DNA of 64,000 nt from Spinellus fusiger. Its lineage: Eukaryota > Mucoromycota > Mucoromycetes > Mucorales > Phycomycetaceae. Each line of letters opens with the position of its first letter. Position 1 is the stretch's first letter. Below are positions 1-16,623 of this stretch, in pieces. The translations under genes and the position numbers were made by a program. The stretch spans positions 239,707 through 303,706 of the forward strand of contig JALLLS010000042.1 in NCBI GenBank assembly GCA_025094145.1, in the 5' to 3' direction. The notes under the pieces were generated by a model. It saw only the letters and a program-made list of their open reading frames with translations, searched no databases and was not told where the DNA came from.

Positions 1-3000
1 TGCTTAAAAATGATACACCAACATTCAAGCAAAGTATGTCCAAATATGAATTAACTGTGATGAGATATGCTTCTAATACTATTTTTTGCAGTAAGTACGA
101 GTGGTAAAAGGAAAACATTTGAAAAAAGAAAAGAAAAACAGACAAGGCAGTTAGCAGACAAGAAAGAAGCTCCAACATTAAAATGTTCTTGTTATTGAAC
201 AAAAGGCCACACTACACTAAGATTATCTTTATGCCCCCATAAAAAACGTACAAAAGCCTAACAAGTCGATGATTTATAGAGAAACCATTGATCAGCAACA
301 AGATATATAAACCTGTATACACTAAGATATACAGCCAGACTCTCTGATATTCTATGACACAGATAGCTCTAAACAAGCCTGTCACTAACAGGAACAGCAT
401 CATCTATGACTCATTTGTCTCTTCAAACAGTTTCTCTCTTTCATCTAGACATCCACAAGTCAAATAGGATGGGTCCAATGTTTCCTAGTTGTGAACAGTG
501 TTTATCCTTTGCATGTGTAGAAATGGCCACTGTTTATACAAGGTACTCAGCTGCTGAGTGTTTCGAATTAAAACTTAAATACTATATATTCTATTCAGCA
601 AAAACATTGTTCAAAAAGATGGACAGATTCTATGCACATGTAATGTCAATCCAACATACCTTCTAATACCCTTCTGTCACCAATATAACAAACAACCAAA
701 CAGCCATACGTATGGGAAATAATAAAGATATATGTTTACCAGTTACTGAGATGCGTTTGATAATCTTAGCGTTTACATTCCAATACTCAAAGAGACTTTA
801 AGATACAGAAAAACTACATCAAGCTCGCTAACAAGCTCCATAAGAAGAACTAATTTGTCTACCCTCGTTGTTTCCAGTAACATCTTTGTGGAAGTAGAGG
901 TTTATAACAATAGATTCATCAAACCTTCCATTGTTCTCTGGTTTAAAAAAAAAAGCATTTGCCAAGAGAATTTAAATTTATTTAATACAACATTTGACTT
1001 GAAAGAGACTTGGAATGGACACGTAGGAGAATATACACATGTACACACGAGACTCTTCACTTGAAGAATGAAATATCGCATATTGGCTATGACCTGGAGA
1101 ATTTAAAAGAGCAGAACAGGGACAAAAAACAAACGAAGGAACACATAATATAATAGAAGAAAGTGCAAGAAGAACAAGGACAAGCAGAAGACACCAAATC
1201 AAGGAGAATACGATGTACCTATAGAGTACATGAATACATTATAAACCAATTATTTGTATTGCTATTTTACTAGTGAAAAGGGATATTAACACTCCAAAAG
1301 GACTGGAGTGTGATCTGACAAGACTACCTATCACTGATTTTGGTACCAGCACGATAGGAGAGAATATGGTCACTTCCTATTTATTATTTAAATAAATAAA
1401 GGTCATTGTGTTATAATGACAGATGTCTTATACCAAAGCACGAAAGAACAGACACATGGGCAAAGGTTTTCTTGTGACTGATGTCAATGAATGCATTGAA
1501 AATATTGTTAATATCACAGAAGAGGTGTTCAACAGCTGTTGATGACTATATCTACTCTGTAGAGGCACATCATCATTCTTACTGTATTCTACATTACCAT
1601 ATGCAAGACAGTTTCCATTAGGATTTATATTTCTACATATAAATCGTCCATAAGCAATTTTGTCTATAAAAACCAACATTGATTCGTCCTAATTTACTTT
1701 CACTCTTTCACTCATCGACATCCCATTGGTCTAAAAATGATGATAATAATAATAAAAGGTTACAACTCGTCTCATTTTAAGTTAAAACCCTATAAACTCC
1801 TACATGTCTTTAAAATGAAAAAATAAAATATAGTAAAAGTGACTCTCTTTTTTCATTTTTTTTTTCATTGGTGGTTGGACTACGCGTACATGCACCACAA
1901 TGGAGTTTCCCTAGAGTGTCTTTGAGGGGGAGGGGTTGAAGAGAGTCTGTTTTCTTGGGACACTGTAAAAATAAAAAAGTGGTTTCTCTATGCAAGTTTC
2001 TCTTTTCTATGCAGTGTGTTTGTTAGTACTGTTTTATTGGCTCTGATGTATATATTCCTTTGGTGGGTAGAAATAACAAACTAAAAGATGAAAAGAATAA
2101 ATACAGACAATGGGATTTGCTTGTCTCCTATCATAACTGCACCTTGGCCTGAATGTTTTTTAGTGCTATGGGGGTCTATTAGCAGCCCAGAGTCATAGAT
2201 GAAGGAGGTGTATTCTCTATAGTCTGTTATTCTTGTTATTCTTGTTATTATTGATATTATTGATATTTCTTTGTACAATGAACTGACAGACAGCTGCAAT
2301 TAGGGCTCTATTATCAGAAGAGCTCTACTGTAGGGTATGTTGTAAAATGTACCAAGACAAGGGATAGAGTGCACTACAATTATTCCATGCTTTATTCATG
2401 GGTGGAATGTACAGCCACCTTCCACTTTCTCTTGTAGTGTTATATTTTAAATCATAGCAACACTCGTTTAGTGGTTCTCCTCTAAATGATACTACAAGCA
2501 GTGAATACTTTAGGAAATACCCACTAGACTTGTTACTATTGACTATTGATTGAGAGTAAATCCTTGGTTGTGTTTTAATAGACATGGGCATACGTAATAG
2601 ACACACCCGTTATGAATACTCTTGGGATAAGGAGATCGATGGGCCTGTCTAAAGATACTTGATGGATATGAAGGAGCTCATCAAGACAGGTATGGATAGA
2701 AACACTCTACAACTCGACATGTTAAAGAGACTGTGCTATTTGACACTTGGCCATCACTGTGGAGTGATAATAAGAAAGAGAGAGAATAGTAAATAAACAC
2801 ATGCTTCTCTTCTCCGCAGTATAGACTACCTGTATTCAACAACACACAAGGTAACTGTTGGCAGACTATAAGAAGCAGTAGAGCCATGTCAATAGGGTTT
2901 ATTTAGACAGTAGAGATAGTTGCACCACTCTACTAAAGTGAGGCCATCTTCCTGTTGTATTCTTCTTTACAGTACTACCAGCCAATTCCTGGTGGTTGTG

Positions 3001-3033
3001 TCATGTTGATGATCACTCTGAAGTAGATCCTTT
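1..3033. other. No gene recognised
   Basis: No open reading frame here resembles a known protein, and no tRNA, rRNA or transposon signature was found on either strand. The sequence is AT-rich with homopolymer runs. It lies downstream of the minus-strand RasGEF gene, so it may include that gene's 3' UTR and part of another gene to the left. Confidence 0.5.
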
Positions 3034-3134
3034 ATTCTATTCGTATTCTATTCGTATCCTACTCGTATCCTATTCGTATCCTATTCGTATCCTATCCTAC
3101 TCGTATCCTATCCTACTCGTATCCTATTCGTATT
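3034..3134. repeat. Tandem repeat of TATTCGTATCC-type units
   Basis: About ten imperfect copies of a 6-11 bp unit (TATTCG / TATCCTACTCG variants) run head to tail. It lies 3' of the RasGEF gene and has no coding potential. Confidence 0.85.
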
Positions 3135-3397
3135 ATGTATTTCTTAGAGTCATCTTATAGCAATCTCATCTTTGTCTACTAGTATTCAAGTACAGGATCC
3201 AACTATATAGTCATGCCCTATCTTACCCTTACTTGCTTTACTAATTCTTTCATGATGTTTATTCTTATTTTTTCTTTCTTGCTTTCTTATACGATTCCTC
3301 GGACTACTCATTGAACTCTTCTTCTCTTCTCTTCTTCTTCCTCTCCTCTCCTTTTATTTTATACAAAGAGTAACAGCACCTGCTGCTCTTTACAATG

Positions 3398-6300
3398 TCA
3401 AGTATAAAACTCACACTGGACATCCCGGTGACACCCTGTCATTATTTCAATCCGCTGCTCCACTGCATCTGCCACACCATCCAATGCATGTCTTTCCTCC
3501 GCCAATCGTTTATGAAAAAAGAACGGAAAGTGTTCAAGTTCACCTGCAAACCAGTAGTCTTCACTAGTACATGCCATGAGACGATGCATGAACCTTGCCA
3601 AGGACTGAAATTTACTAAAGTTGATGAGGTGGTCCAAGGGTGCCTTGGTGGGATTCCCATCCACGTAAAAGGTAAGGTCTTTCAGCACCAGTGGGAGAAA
3701 TGGAATAGAGGGGGACTTGACCTTGTTAAAGGCCTGGCGGTACGTTGCCATGTTGTTTCCCAGGTCAAGGTAGGTTTGGAGGGTGTGGAATAGATGGGTG
3801 TCTCTGCTTGAGAGGGCCTGCCAATCATCGAGACGTTGTACGGATGGACTCAAGAGCCCCATGGTGAGAATCATGCTTGTATGGAAGTTGTTCCAGTCTA
3901 AACAGAGCTAGAGAAGAATCGAGTGCATATTAGTTTATGAAAATGGATCTATAAAAGACTTCTTTTTCTTATTTCTTTTCTTCATAAGCAGATGTATCTA
4001 CCTTTGATATCTCAATCATCTTTCTTAGCCCTGCCTTGCGCTGTTTGGGTGTTTTGAGTGTGCATATTTCATGAGAAACCCAATGTGTCACCTTGTTATA
4101 GAAAATGAAATCAAGGGTGCCATTAGTCTTCTCTTTTCATACTTGGAATTTATTGGGTACCCAAGGAAGATCTTTACCATGTTAGCTCTTTGTGTCATTA
4201 GGCTAATATAATCGCAGGACTTCTCTTCTTGGTGCTGATGTCTCCATTGTCCTCTCAGATAGTCATAGGGAGTAGTACATTTAAGCAGATAAAAGTCAGC
4301 TAGGGTCAAGTACTGTGCAATCTCTTTGGCTTCATAGAGCAGCAGCAAGGGTGTGTTGGAGAGAGAAGGTGGACTTGTTCCTAGGGTGATCGGTGAGTCA
4401 GGAGGCGTGACATTGGTGACAAAGGACAAGAGACTGGGTGCTAGGGAAGGACGACGCGATGGCTGTTGGGACAGTGTGGAAAAAGAACACGGTGAAGGAG
4501 TTGCGGGTGGTATTTGAGATCCAACAAGGGAATAGGTCAGTACAACAAGGGAATGTCTATTACGAGTACATTTTGCCATCTTATCGATTTAATAACAACA
4601 ACAGGCAGAGTGTGGTGTTTACCTCCATGTCCAGGGCTTCTCTGAGTACAGTGGCTTCTTCTGCAAATCCAGCTTGCTTTATGCCACTGTTCAGAAACAT
4701 CTCCAGGCGTTGTAGTAATTCTCTGTTGGTGTTGAAGTCTTGGAACTGCAGTTTAATCCAACGAGAGAGGACATTAAGAACCCTAACCATTGGAAGACAA
4801 AAGAAAAAGAAAAGAAAAGAAAAGAAAAGAAAAAAGAGACCTATGAGCTACTGTCTTTTTTCCTTGTCAATAGTAAAGAAACTGTCTGGTCAAATTACTT
4901 GAGTTGAATGCAACGTTGCCATCGATTGAAGTATTCTGTTTCTCCCTCCAATGGTTCTAGATGGAATCTTGCAATGAGATTCTCGAGTAATTCTGCTGAA
5001 TTCGTAAAACAAGTGTGATTCATCAAGTAGGTATCGACATAATCAAGGTCTAATGGTGAGTTGGTGAATTGGTGAGAGATATTTACCTTGACTTGCTTCA
5101 TCTGCTAATTTGATAAATAGCTTCTCAGCTGTGCCTGCTACCACTTGTAGTTTTCGATTGACCATCTCCATGACAAGGACATCTTTGCCATTCTCCGATA
5201 GACAGAGTGTGTTTCCTTTACGGTGTGTTCTTCTTCCATTGTCTAGTGGATAAAAAAATGGAATAGGTTAATATGGAGCGCATTTTACCACAGTGGATTG
5301 ATATGTATATAAGATGTATGCAGATGCATAAATACGTAGATAGATAAATAGATAGGTAGATAGATGGGTGGGTGGGTAACTATAGGAAGCTACATAGGCC
5401 CACATAAGCCTACATAACTTTACATAGACCTACGTGGTCCTGTAGAGACAGGCAGCTATACATGAAAGTGTTTGTCTTTACCTAGTCTAGGATATGGTCT
5501 TGTCTAAATGAAATTATAAGGATAAATGCTATGCTCTTTTCATTCTATTTTACCTGTCTTTCTATAGAGTTTTGGAGTATAAAGGGAGGTTGGATTCTTT
5601 CGATACTAGGCGAATTCATTAGATACTCATCCTTCTAGTCTATTTACTCTAGCCAACCCACCTCTGCTCCAGTACATCCATCGTCACCTCATTGCTTGGT
5701 AAGGTACTAAAAGGCTGAGACTGTTTCTGGGACACTACATTGACTTGTTGAGAATTCAAAAGAGGTTGGAGCATGGAAGACAAACTGGTATTTGTCTTTG
5801 GCATTGGTTTTTTACCCACACCCAACTTGGTGTGCTCGGTGGGAGGGGACGACGGATCAAAAAGACCTCTCAATCGACCTAGATCACTCTCAGAACGATA
5901 GTGCTTTATGCTTTTAGGCTGGAGGATGACATCGTAAGGATCACAATGACGAACTTTAGTGCGTATAAAAGTAGGTTCTGCATGCTCAGTATAAATCGAA
6001 AGAAGAGGCAAGGCACTCTTCTGTTCCTTGTTGCTGTTATCAATGTACAATGCATGTAGACTTGTGCTGCTTCTGCTCACACGGATGCTACTGCTGCGTG
6101 AGATGGACGGTGGCAATGGACTCAATGAACTGTGGGACTTTTGGGGTTTCAAGCAGGGATTGCATGGGCTGTGGAGGGTGCTGGCAGTCTCCATATCAGG
6201 TGTTCCGCTATGAATCCGGTCATGAACAGGTACAGATCCAGGTACAGATCCAGGCACAGATCCAAGCACAGGCACAGGCCTAGACTCCATTGGAGCGTTT

Positions 6301-7120
6301 GTATCATGCAAAGTCAGTAGTATAGGCGGTGTTATCACGGAGAGAGGTGGGGGTTGGGTGAAGCAGAATCCAAGATCAAGCATATCGGAATTGGCATCAT
6401 TGTCTTCAGGAATCCGTATCTTGTAATAGCTTGAATCCTCTTCAGACATCCGTACGTGTGTCTTTCTTGAAAAGGGCGATACTAGTGTCTGTACTGAATT
6501 TCTGTTTTTCTTTGTAGGTGTGGCATCTTCTCTCTCTTCTTGGGAAGATGGGGAAGATAGTACAAGTTCATTTTGTAGGTTGTCCTCTCTGGCCAGCGGA
6601 AAGATAGATAAAGACTATCCCAAGATCCGATTAGCTCAAAGGTTGGTATGTATAAATTTACCTCTTCAAGGGTAGCCACTGGTTCCTCCTCTTTTCTAAA
6701 CCATGCCTCATGCAGTGGAGTGTATTTCTGTCGACTTTCTTTGCCAGAAGAAAGACTAAAGAAGTTTCTGATAGTGTGTGGCTTTGTTGATGTATGGGTG
6801 GTGCGTGGATGCTCTGAGGGTCGGTGAGAGAAGAAGTGTCTAAAGACGGTGTTGCTTGTGCTCTTCGTGCTTTTGATACTCTTGGTGCTCTTGGTGCTCT
6901 TGTTGCTTTTCATGCTATGCTGTCGACTTAAAATGGAAAATGCAGTGATCGTGCTTGCTTTGTCTGAAAATTCTTTCCCATCATGGTATCCTGAGTGGTG
7001 CTCCTCTATAAACAGCAGCTCACAATCAGTTACTATTGAATGCATTGACTTACCTAGCATTGTTGAAGAAGGCCTGCTTTTCAATGACGGGAGATTACGC
7101 AGAAACCGTCGGCCCACTAA
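3398..7120 (-). CDS. Ras guanine-nucleotide exchange factor (Cdc25/SOS type)
   Basis: Multi-exon gene encoding a RasGEF, which activates a small Ras-type GTPase by exchanging GDP for GTP. The serine-rich N-terminal half (about 7120-5663) has no clear domain. The RasGEF_N (REM) domain lies at about 5242-4900 and carries a DLDYVDTYLM...FTNSAELL signature. The catalytic domain runs from about 4350 to 3400: LTLADFYLLKCTTPYDYL, then VTHWVSHEIC, then LPLVLKDLTFYVDGNPT and INFSKFQSLARFMHRL. Introns with good GT-AG ends join these blocks, for example 6661-6615, the one inside the REM domain near 5086-5050, and those near 4180-4090 and 4000-3910. The stop is at 3398. The 5' end is unresolved: the longest frame begins with GTG, so the true ATG probably lies in a further upstream exon, and a very short exon may exist near 5485. 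The family assignment is firm; the exact exon set is not. Confidence 0.85.
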
Positions 7121-7352
7121 TCAAAAGAACAATAAGAGCCATTGATGAAGAAATTCGTACTTGAGCCTGTCTTTTCATGGTTGCTGGTGGGCATAAGTTA
7201 TAATGAAAATACCCCAATGGTACAGAAAATAAAGCAATTATCAATGGTAAAGAAAACGTCAATAGTGTCGTGGGTCGATTTTTGTAAATATATTGATAAA
7301 CATGTGTTACGCACGAGGAGAAGGGAAAGAGGAGAAAATCAGGGGAAGACAC

Positions 7353-8987
7353 AATAGATAAGAAAATATATAAATAAATAAAGGCATTCTTACTGAAGGA
7401 AGACGGAAGATCTATTCACACACCTCTCTGTAAGGTGATGGGATGATAGGATGATGAGATGTTAGGGCCACAAATGGAGATATTTATATGACAATGATTA
7501 TATGAATGTACTCTTTTACTGTACGCCTTTATCTGTATATCTTCATCTGTATATCTTCATCTGTATATCTTTACCTGTATATCTTTACCTGTAGATTTGT
7601 GCTTTTAATTGTACTTGACCTTTAATTGTATACTTATTTAATTTTAATTGTCCTTATACACTCATCTACCTATTTAATTGTGTACTTGTATACCTGTGGA
7701 TTGATGTGTTGATCGGTAGCTACTGTGAATTCATCTACGTAGATAGACAGGGTTATGTATCTATACATCTATACATTTATAAACCCCATCTCTTGATGAT
7801 CTATAGTTGGTGCTTGTGCTCTCTTTTTCATTTTATGAGAACAGGTGGATTCATCTCACAAGTCTATTTTGTGCTATGGAAAGTCTTTGTCCCAGCTGCA
7901 GTGTAATATAAAGAAATAGCCACCAAGTGATAATGATAGTAAGAAAGAATAGGACGATAACCATAGGGAAATGTTCATTGTCTCACAAATCCAAGCAACC
8001 AACAGGGTAGGGATAATTGTTATTGTTCATCGTATTTCCATTTCCATTGTTATTGCTCATCGTATTTCCATTTCCATTGTCATTGTTATTGTTATTGTCA
8101 TTGTCACAGTAATAGAAGTTGTCATAACACTAATACAAATCAAACGACACGACAGAATAGGCAACATGTCATACTGTGTACCTATTCTGACTCCATTATG
8201 ACTCCATTGAGCAGACAGTCAAGGGAAAACAAACAAACAAAAGGCCTTGTTAGCTTTATGAAGATTAAAGAATGCATAAAATCGCATACATTCCCAATTA
8301 AACTTTTATGCTAAATTAGCTCTCCAACACATCTCACTAAACAGCCTCTCTCAGGGGAAATTGCTCCTTAAAGATCAATTAAAGAAATGTCGAATGGTGT
8401 TGTCTGGTAATACTTGGCGGGTTATTTCGATTGCATTGGTTGTCTGTCTTTCTTCTTGTATTGGGCAGATCTATGCTTTGATTTAAGCACAGAGAAGAGT
8501 AGAGTGGGTTATGCTTCTATATCAGATCAGGCTGTTATACCAGAAAATAGTAGACTACAAGGCCTTTTCTAGACATATCAATGGATAGACACCCCTCCAT
8601 GCTACTTTTGTGTGATTGGCTGCAGTGTTTTAACCAAAAATGAGACGATTGAAAAATGCATTAGACACTTCAATAAGGTGGTGTATCCTAGTGTATTCTT
8701 AGCTATAGAGTCTGTTTTATTGTGGTTTATAGCAGATGTAGTGTCTTGGATTACTATTTATTAATGATAGATAGTACATAGTACAAATTACATAATAAAC
8801 AAACATACACTATCTCTGCTCAGGTACAAAGACTCCCTCCACTGGCTATAAAAAAAAAGAAAACAGATTCCTTATCCATTAGGAATAGTCCACTACCAAC
8901 AACAACATACTCTTTTGCAGTGATGGCTAGACTCATCCAAAATATAGAACAAATCATCAGATACTCCTATATGTTTATGTCTACCAC
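7353..8987. other. Intergenic region with simple repeats, no gene seen
   Basis: About 1.6 kb between the RasGEF 5' side and PRP5. It contains imperfect tandem runs of CTGTATATCTTCATC (about 7525-7600) and of CATCGTATTTCCATTTCC/ATTGTTATTG (about 8025-8105). No recognisable protein, tRNA or transposon ends. Confidence 0.5.
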
Positions 8988-9040
8988 CTTTTTATTATTG
9001 TTATTATTGTTATTATTATTGTTGTTGTTGTTATTATTAC

Positions 9041-9100
<60 letters not shown>

Positions 9101-9127
9101 TATTATTATTATTATTATTACTATTAC

Positions 9128-9165
<38 letters not shown>

Positions 9166-9178
9166 TATTATTATTTAT
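8988..9178. repeat. (TTA)n / (ATT)n trinucleotide microsatellite
   Basis: Roughly 190 bp of nearly pure TTA repeat with a few TTG and CTA interruptions. One frame reads as a run of leucines, which is an artefact of the repeat and not a gene. It lies about 240 bp upstream of the PRP5 start codon. Confidence 0.95.
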
Positions 9179-9423
9179 AGAGAGAGTGCCTTACACTCCA
9201 CAATGTGTAATGTTTAGTTTATTGCAACTATCTCATTTTCAATTTAAACACTTTATCAATCAATCAATCAATATAAAATCTCCAAGGATAATCTCTCTTA
9301 GGACAAGTCACATATGAAACGTCAGCAAAAAATAAAGCACGGTTGTTCCACTGACGCCTCTGACTCTCTCTCTCTCTTTTTTCTTTTTTTTTCTTTCTTT
9401 TTTTCTTCTAATATTATACGTTC

Positions 9424-13537
<4,114 letters not shown>

Positions 13538-14013
13538 GCACATTTCTCCCTCACTTTCCATGGAGAAAATGTTGATTCTTTTCATTGGAACCGCCGTCCT
13601 GATATAACAAAATACAAAATACAAAATACAAAATACAAAAACACAAACACACAGACACAGACACACATCTATTCACATACACACAGACACAGACACACAA
13701 AATATATAGTATAATAAGCTGAGCCATGCTGACACTTTTTATATTGTTTTCTATGATGAATTGGGGTAAATTAGAACGCATTGTAGCAAATTGTATTATG
13801 GTAGAGGTGTGGAGAACTACTCTTCGCCCAATGACTTCTTGGACTCTCTTTGTAGTACACAAAGTGTTCATAAGAAATAACGGATTCCATCTCTCCAATC
13901 ATATGATAGAAAATGGAAATAATAAAAAATATTTATAAGTGATTCTTTAGTATTTCCCGCCAAAGTTTGTTGTTGTTTACCAAACACCTTTTTTCTTTTC
14001 TCCTAAGCTTACT
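13538..14013. other. Intergenic region between PRP5 and aminopeptidase
   Basis: Contains AAATACAAAATAC and CACAGACACA short tandem runs (about 13607-13700), then AT-rich sequence ending in a pyrimidine tract just before the next start codon. It presumably holds the PRP5 3' UTR and the aminopeptidase promoter. Nothing else recognised. Confidence 0.5.
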
Positions 14014-16070
14014 ATGGCTCTTCCTCACGTCCGCCTCTTCAAGGAGAACAGCCTCCAGAGTGTATTGACTGCCAATAGCTACTTTGACGGTGTTATTGTC
14101 TTCTTCTCGGACAAAAAGGCTTTGTTTGAGAGTGTTCCTAGCACCCAGGCAATTGCTGACTTGGATCCTACATTTGGTGATGAACTCCAGGTAGTGATTC
14201 CTCACGACGCCAAGCCCAGCAAACGCGTCCTTATTGTTCCTGTTGGCTCTCTTAATAATGACTTTGACGATGTGCGTCGTTACAGAGGCAGGTCTTCAAT
14301 TCTTTGCTCTTGGATTTGTAGTGGTGATAGTGGTAGCAAGCATACTTAGTCTTTCTTTCTTCTGTAGATGCTGCATTTGCTGCGGGCACCAAGGCCATCA
14401 AGACAGGCATTGTTGCTCCTCTGATTGTATTTGCTGATACACCAGCACAGACAAGAACAGACTGGACCTATTCCACCGAGAACGACTATGCTTGCTTCTT
14501 GGAAGTGACTCTTCTCGGATTCCTGGAGGCCTCTTATGAGCCTATTGATGCTCGTGAACATCTGGCTCGTACCAACAAGTCTCTTTTTGAGTTCAAGGAG
14601 TTGGGTCTGGTGTCTTCATGGGTCAAGGAGGACTCTGAGGACTGGATCCAGAGAGTATTGGCCATTGAGCAGGGCAGACGGTTGGCCAAGGGTAAGGTGT
14701 CGTCTGTCACTATCTTTCTTATGGAGTGTGGTGTGTAGATATTGGATCCCCTGATCCTGAGCGTATGTCTCCCATTCGTATTGTCGAATACCTCCAGGAG
14801 CAGTTTAAGGATGACTCTGTGGTGAAGATGACAGTGATAAATGACATCGACGTGATAAAGAAGGAGTATCCTTTGGCCCATGCTGTGACGCGTGCTAGTT
14901 TAGCAGGTAAATCAGATACAGATGAGTATGCGTCCATGATCAACTCATGGCTGGACATGTTGGGGGTGAATGAATAGTACCTCGTCATCATCCTCGTTTT
15001 GTTCACTTTGAGTACAAGTCTCCCGATCAGAGTCAAGTCAAGGAGAAGTACGTGCACTCTAGGCAGACAAAGGATTCATTTCTCCTTTAGTCTTTACTTT
15101 GTAGGCAAGGGCGTTACTTTTGATACTGGAGGAGCTGATATTAAGAGCGATGGCCATATGAGAGGTAAGCAATACGACTGCAGTTCTTTTCTTCTTATGC
15201 TGAGTGGATAGACATGTCTCGCGATAAGTGTGGTGCTGCTTCTGTGGCTGGTTTCCTCAAGACAGTGGAGTTGCTACAGCCCAAGGGTGTCAACATTACT
15301 GCTGGTTTGGCCTTGGTAAGAAACTCCATTGGTCCTGATTCCTATGTCTGTGATGAGATTATCTACTCTAGAAATGGAACGCGTGGTAAGAAGAAACAAC
15401 ACCTTGAGAGAGGAGCTTGTGTAGAAGGATATGGATCTTGTATCTATGGATCGTGTATCTATGGATCGTGTATCTATGTATCTTGTATCTTATTTTTATT
15501 ATGATAGTGTTGGTGGGCAATACCGATGCGGAGGGCCGTATGGTGATGACAGATCTCCTCTGTGAATTTAAGGAGCGTGCTTTGAAACACAAAAAGACAG
15601 AAGAGGCTTCTTCCAAGGCACCTGCTCTTTTATTCACTGTGGCTACATTGACTGGTCATGCTCTTCGTGCTTACGATGGCTATGCTATTGCCCTTGACAA
15701 TGGCTTCTCACGAAGAAACAAGATCAGCAGACGTCTTCATGATGCTGGCCATGTTCTTGGTGATCCATTTGAGATCTCAACTATGCGCCGTGAGGACATT
15801 GAGGTAGTTCAGCCTGGTCGTTCTAGTGAAGATGTCATCCAGGCCAATGACAAGCCCAGTACAATGACCAACCGTGGACATCAATACCCTGCTGGCTTTA
15901 TGCTGATTGCTTCTGGATTGAATAAGCACGGTCTTTCTCATGATGATCCTATTGGATATACCCATGTTGATATTGCTGGTTCAGCTGAAGTGATGTCTGC
16001 TGTTGGATGGAGTTTACCACGCACCACTGGATCCCCTGTGGCTGCTTTTACAGGTGCCTTTTTGATCTAA
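14014..16070 (+). CDS. M17 leucyl-type aminopeptidase (W07G4.4-like)
   Basis: Two-metal aminopeptidase that removes N-terminal residues from peptides, probably cytosolic because no signal peptide is seen. Seven exons stay in frame: 14014-14287, 14368-14691, 14739-14906, 14978-15047, 15091-15164, 15212-15385 and 15508-16070, giving 548 residues. The M17 catalytic signatures are present: VGKGVTFDTGGADIK (metal-binding Lys and Asp) near residue 285, DMSRDKCGAA just after, and the diagnostic NTDAEGR near residue 365. The N-terminal domain and the C-terminal DIAGSAE...TGSPVAAF segment resemble the animal W07G4.4 branch of M17 more than classic LAP3. The first intron (14288-14367) needs a GC donor (GAG|GCAGGT) to keep frame; the GT seven bases beyond the GC, at 14292, would break it. 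Confidence 0.92.
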
Positions 16071-16623
16071 ACCTGTCCATTTATTCTGCTCCTTGTCTTT
16101 AATATTATTATTATTATTATTACTCTTCTTCTTTACTGCTCAATAGTAATAAAATGGACATTTGTATCATGACATAGGGTTCAATCCTATGAATATCTAA
16201 TACCAACCAAATATATATGTATATATATATATATATGTGTGTGTGTATCATTCTGGTGCATAGAAATTCATCCTTGGAGTGCTCTTGTCAGATAGACTGG
16301 TAGTATTGCCTCAAAAGGACTTATTTCCACTGATAAAGAAGAACCAATTCAATTGTTAAAATAAATTAAAGTGTCATCTACAAAGGAAAGACATTCAATG
16401 TAGGCTTAAGAAAGCACAGTCGAAGCTGGTCAATAGAAAGAACCTCCCATACACCATAAAGATGTACATCGAAATCAAAGGAAGGCGAGGCATAAGGCAA
16501 TGTGACGGTTAAGCTCCTGATTATTTATTTATTTATTTCCTAAAGTGGATGTAGGAGGCCATTGACATAGGCTGGACACTACCTCTGTTCACTCACTACT
16601 TTTACTATCCTCTGTGTCTGACT
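16071..16623. other. Intergenic region between aminopeptidase and pyridoxal kinase
   Basis: AT-rich. It contains an ATATAT/GTGTGT dinucleotide run near 16210-16250 and an ATTATT run near 16105. No gene or RNA recognised; it should hold the 3' UTR and the next promoter. Confidence 0.5.

Noticed and set aside
3395..3793. 132-residue plus-strand ORF
   Set aside because: It is the antisense of the RasGEF catalytic exon.
5330..5460. GATA-type and ACATAGGCC short repeats as a CRISPR-like array
   Set aside because: Short irregular units with no spacers, inside or beside a RasGEF intron; this is a eukaryotic contig.
8920..9180. 86-residue poly-leucine ORF
   Set aside because: It is a translation of the TTA microsatellite and has no other protein character.
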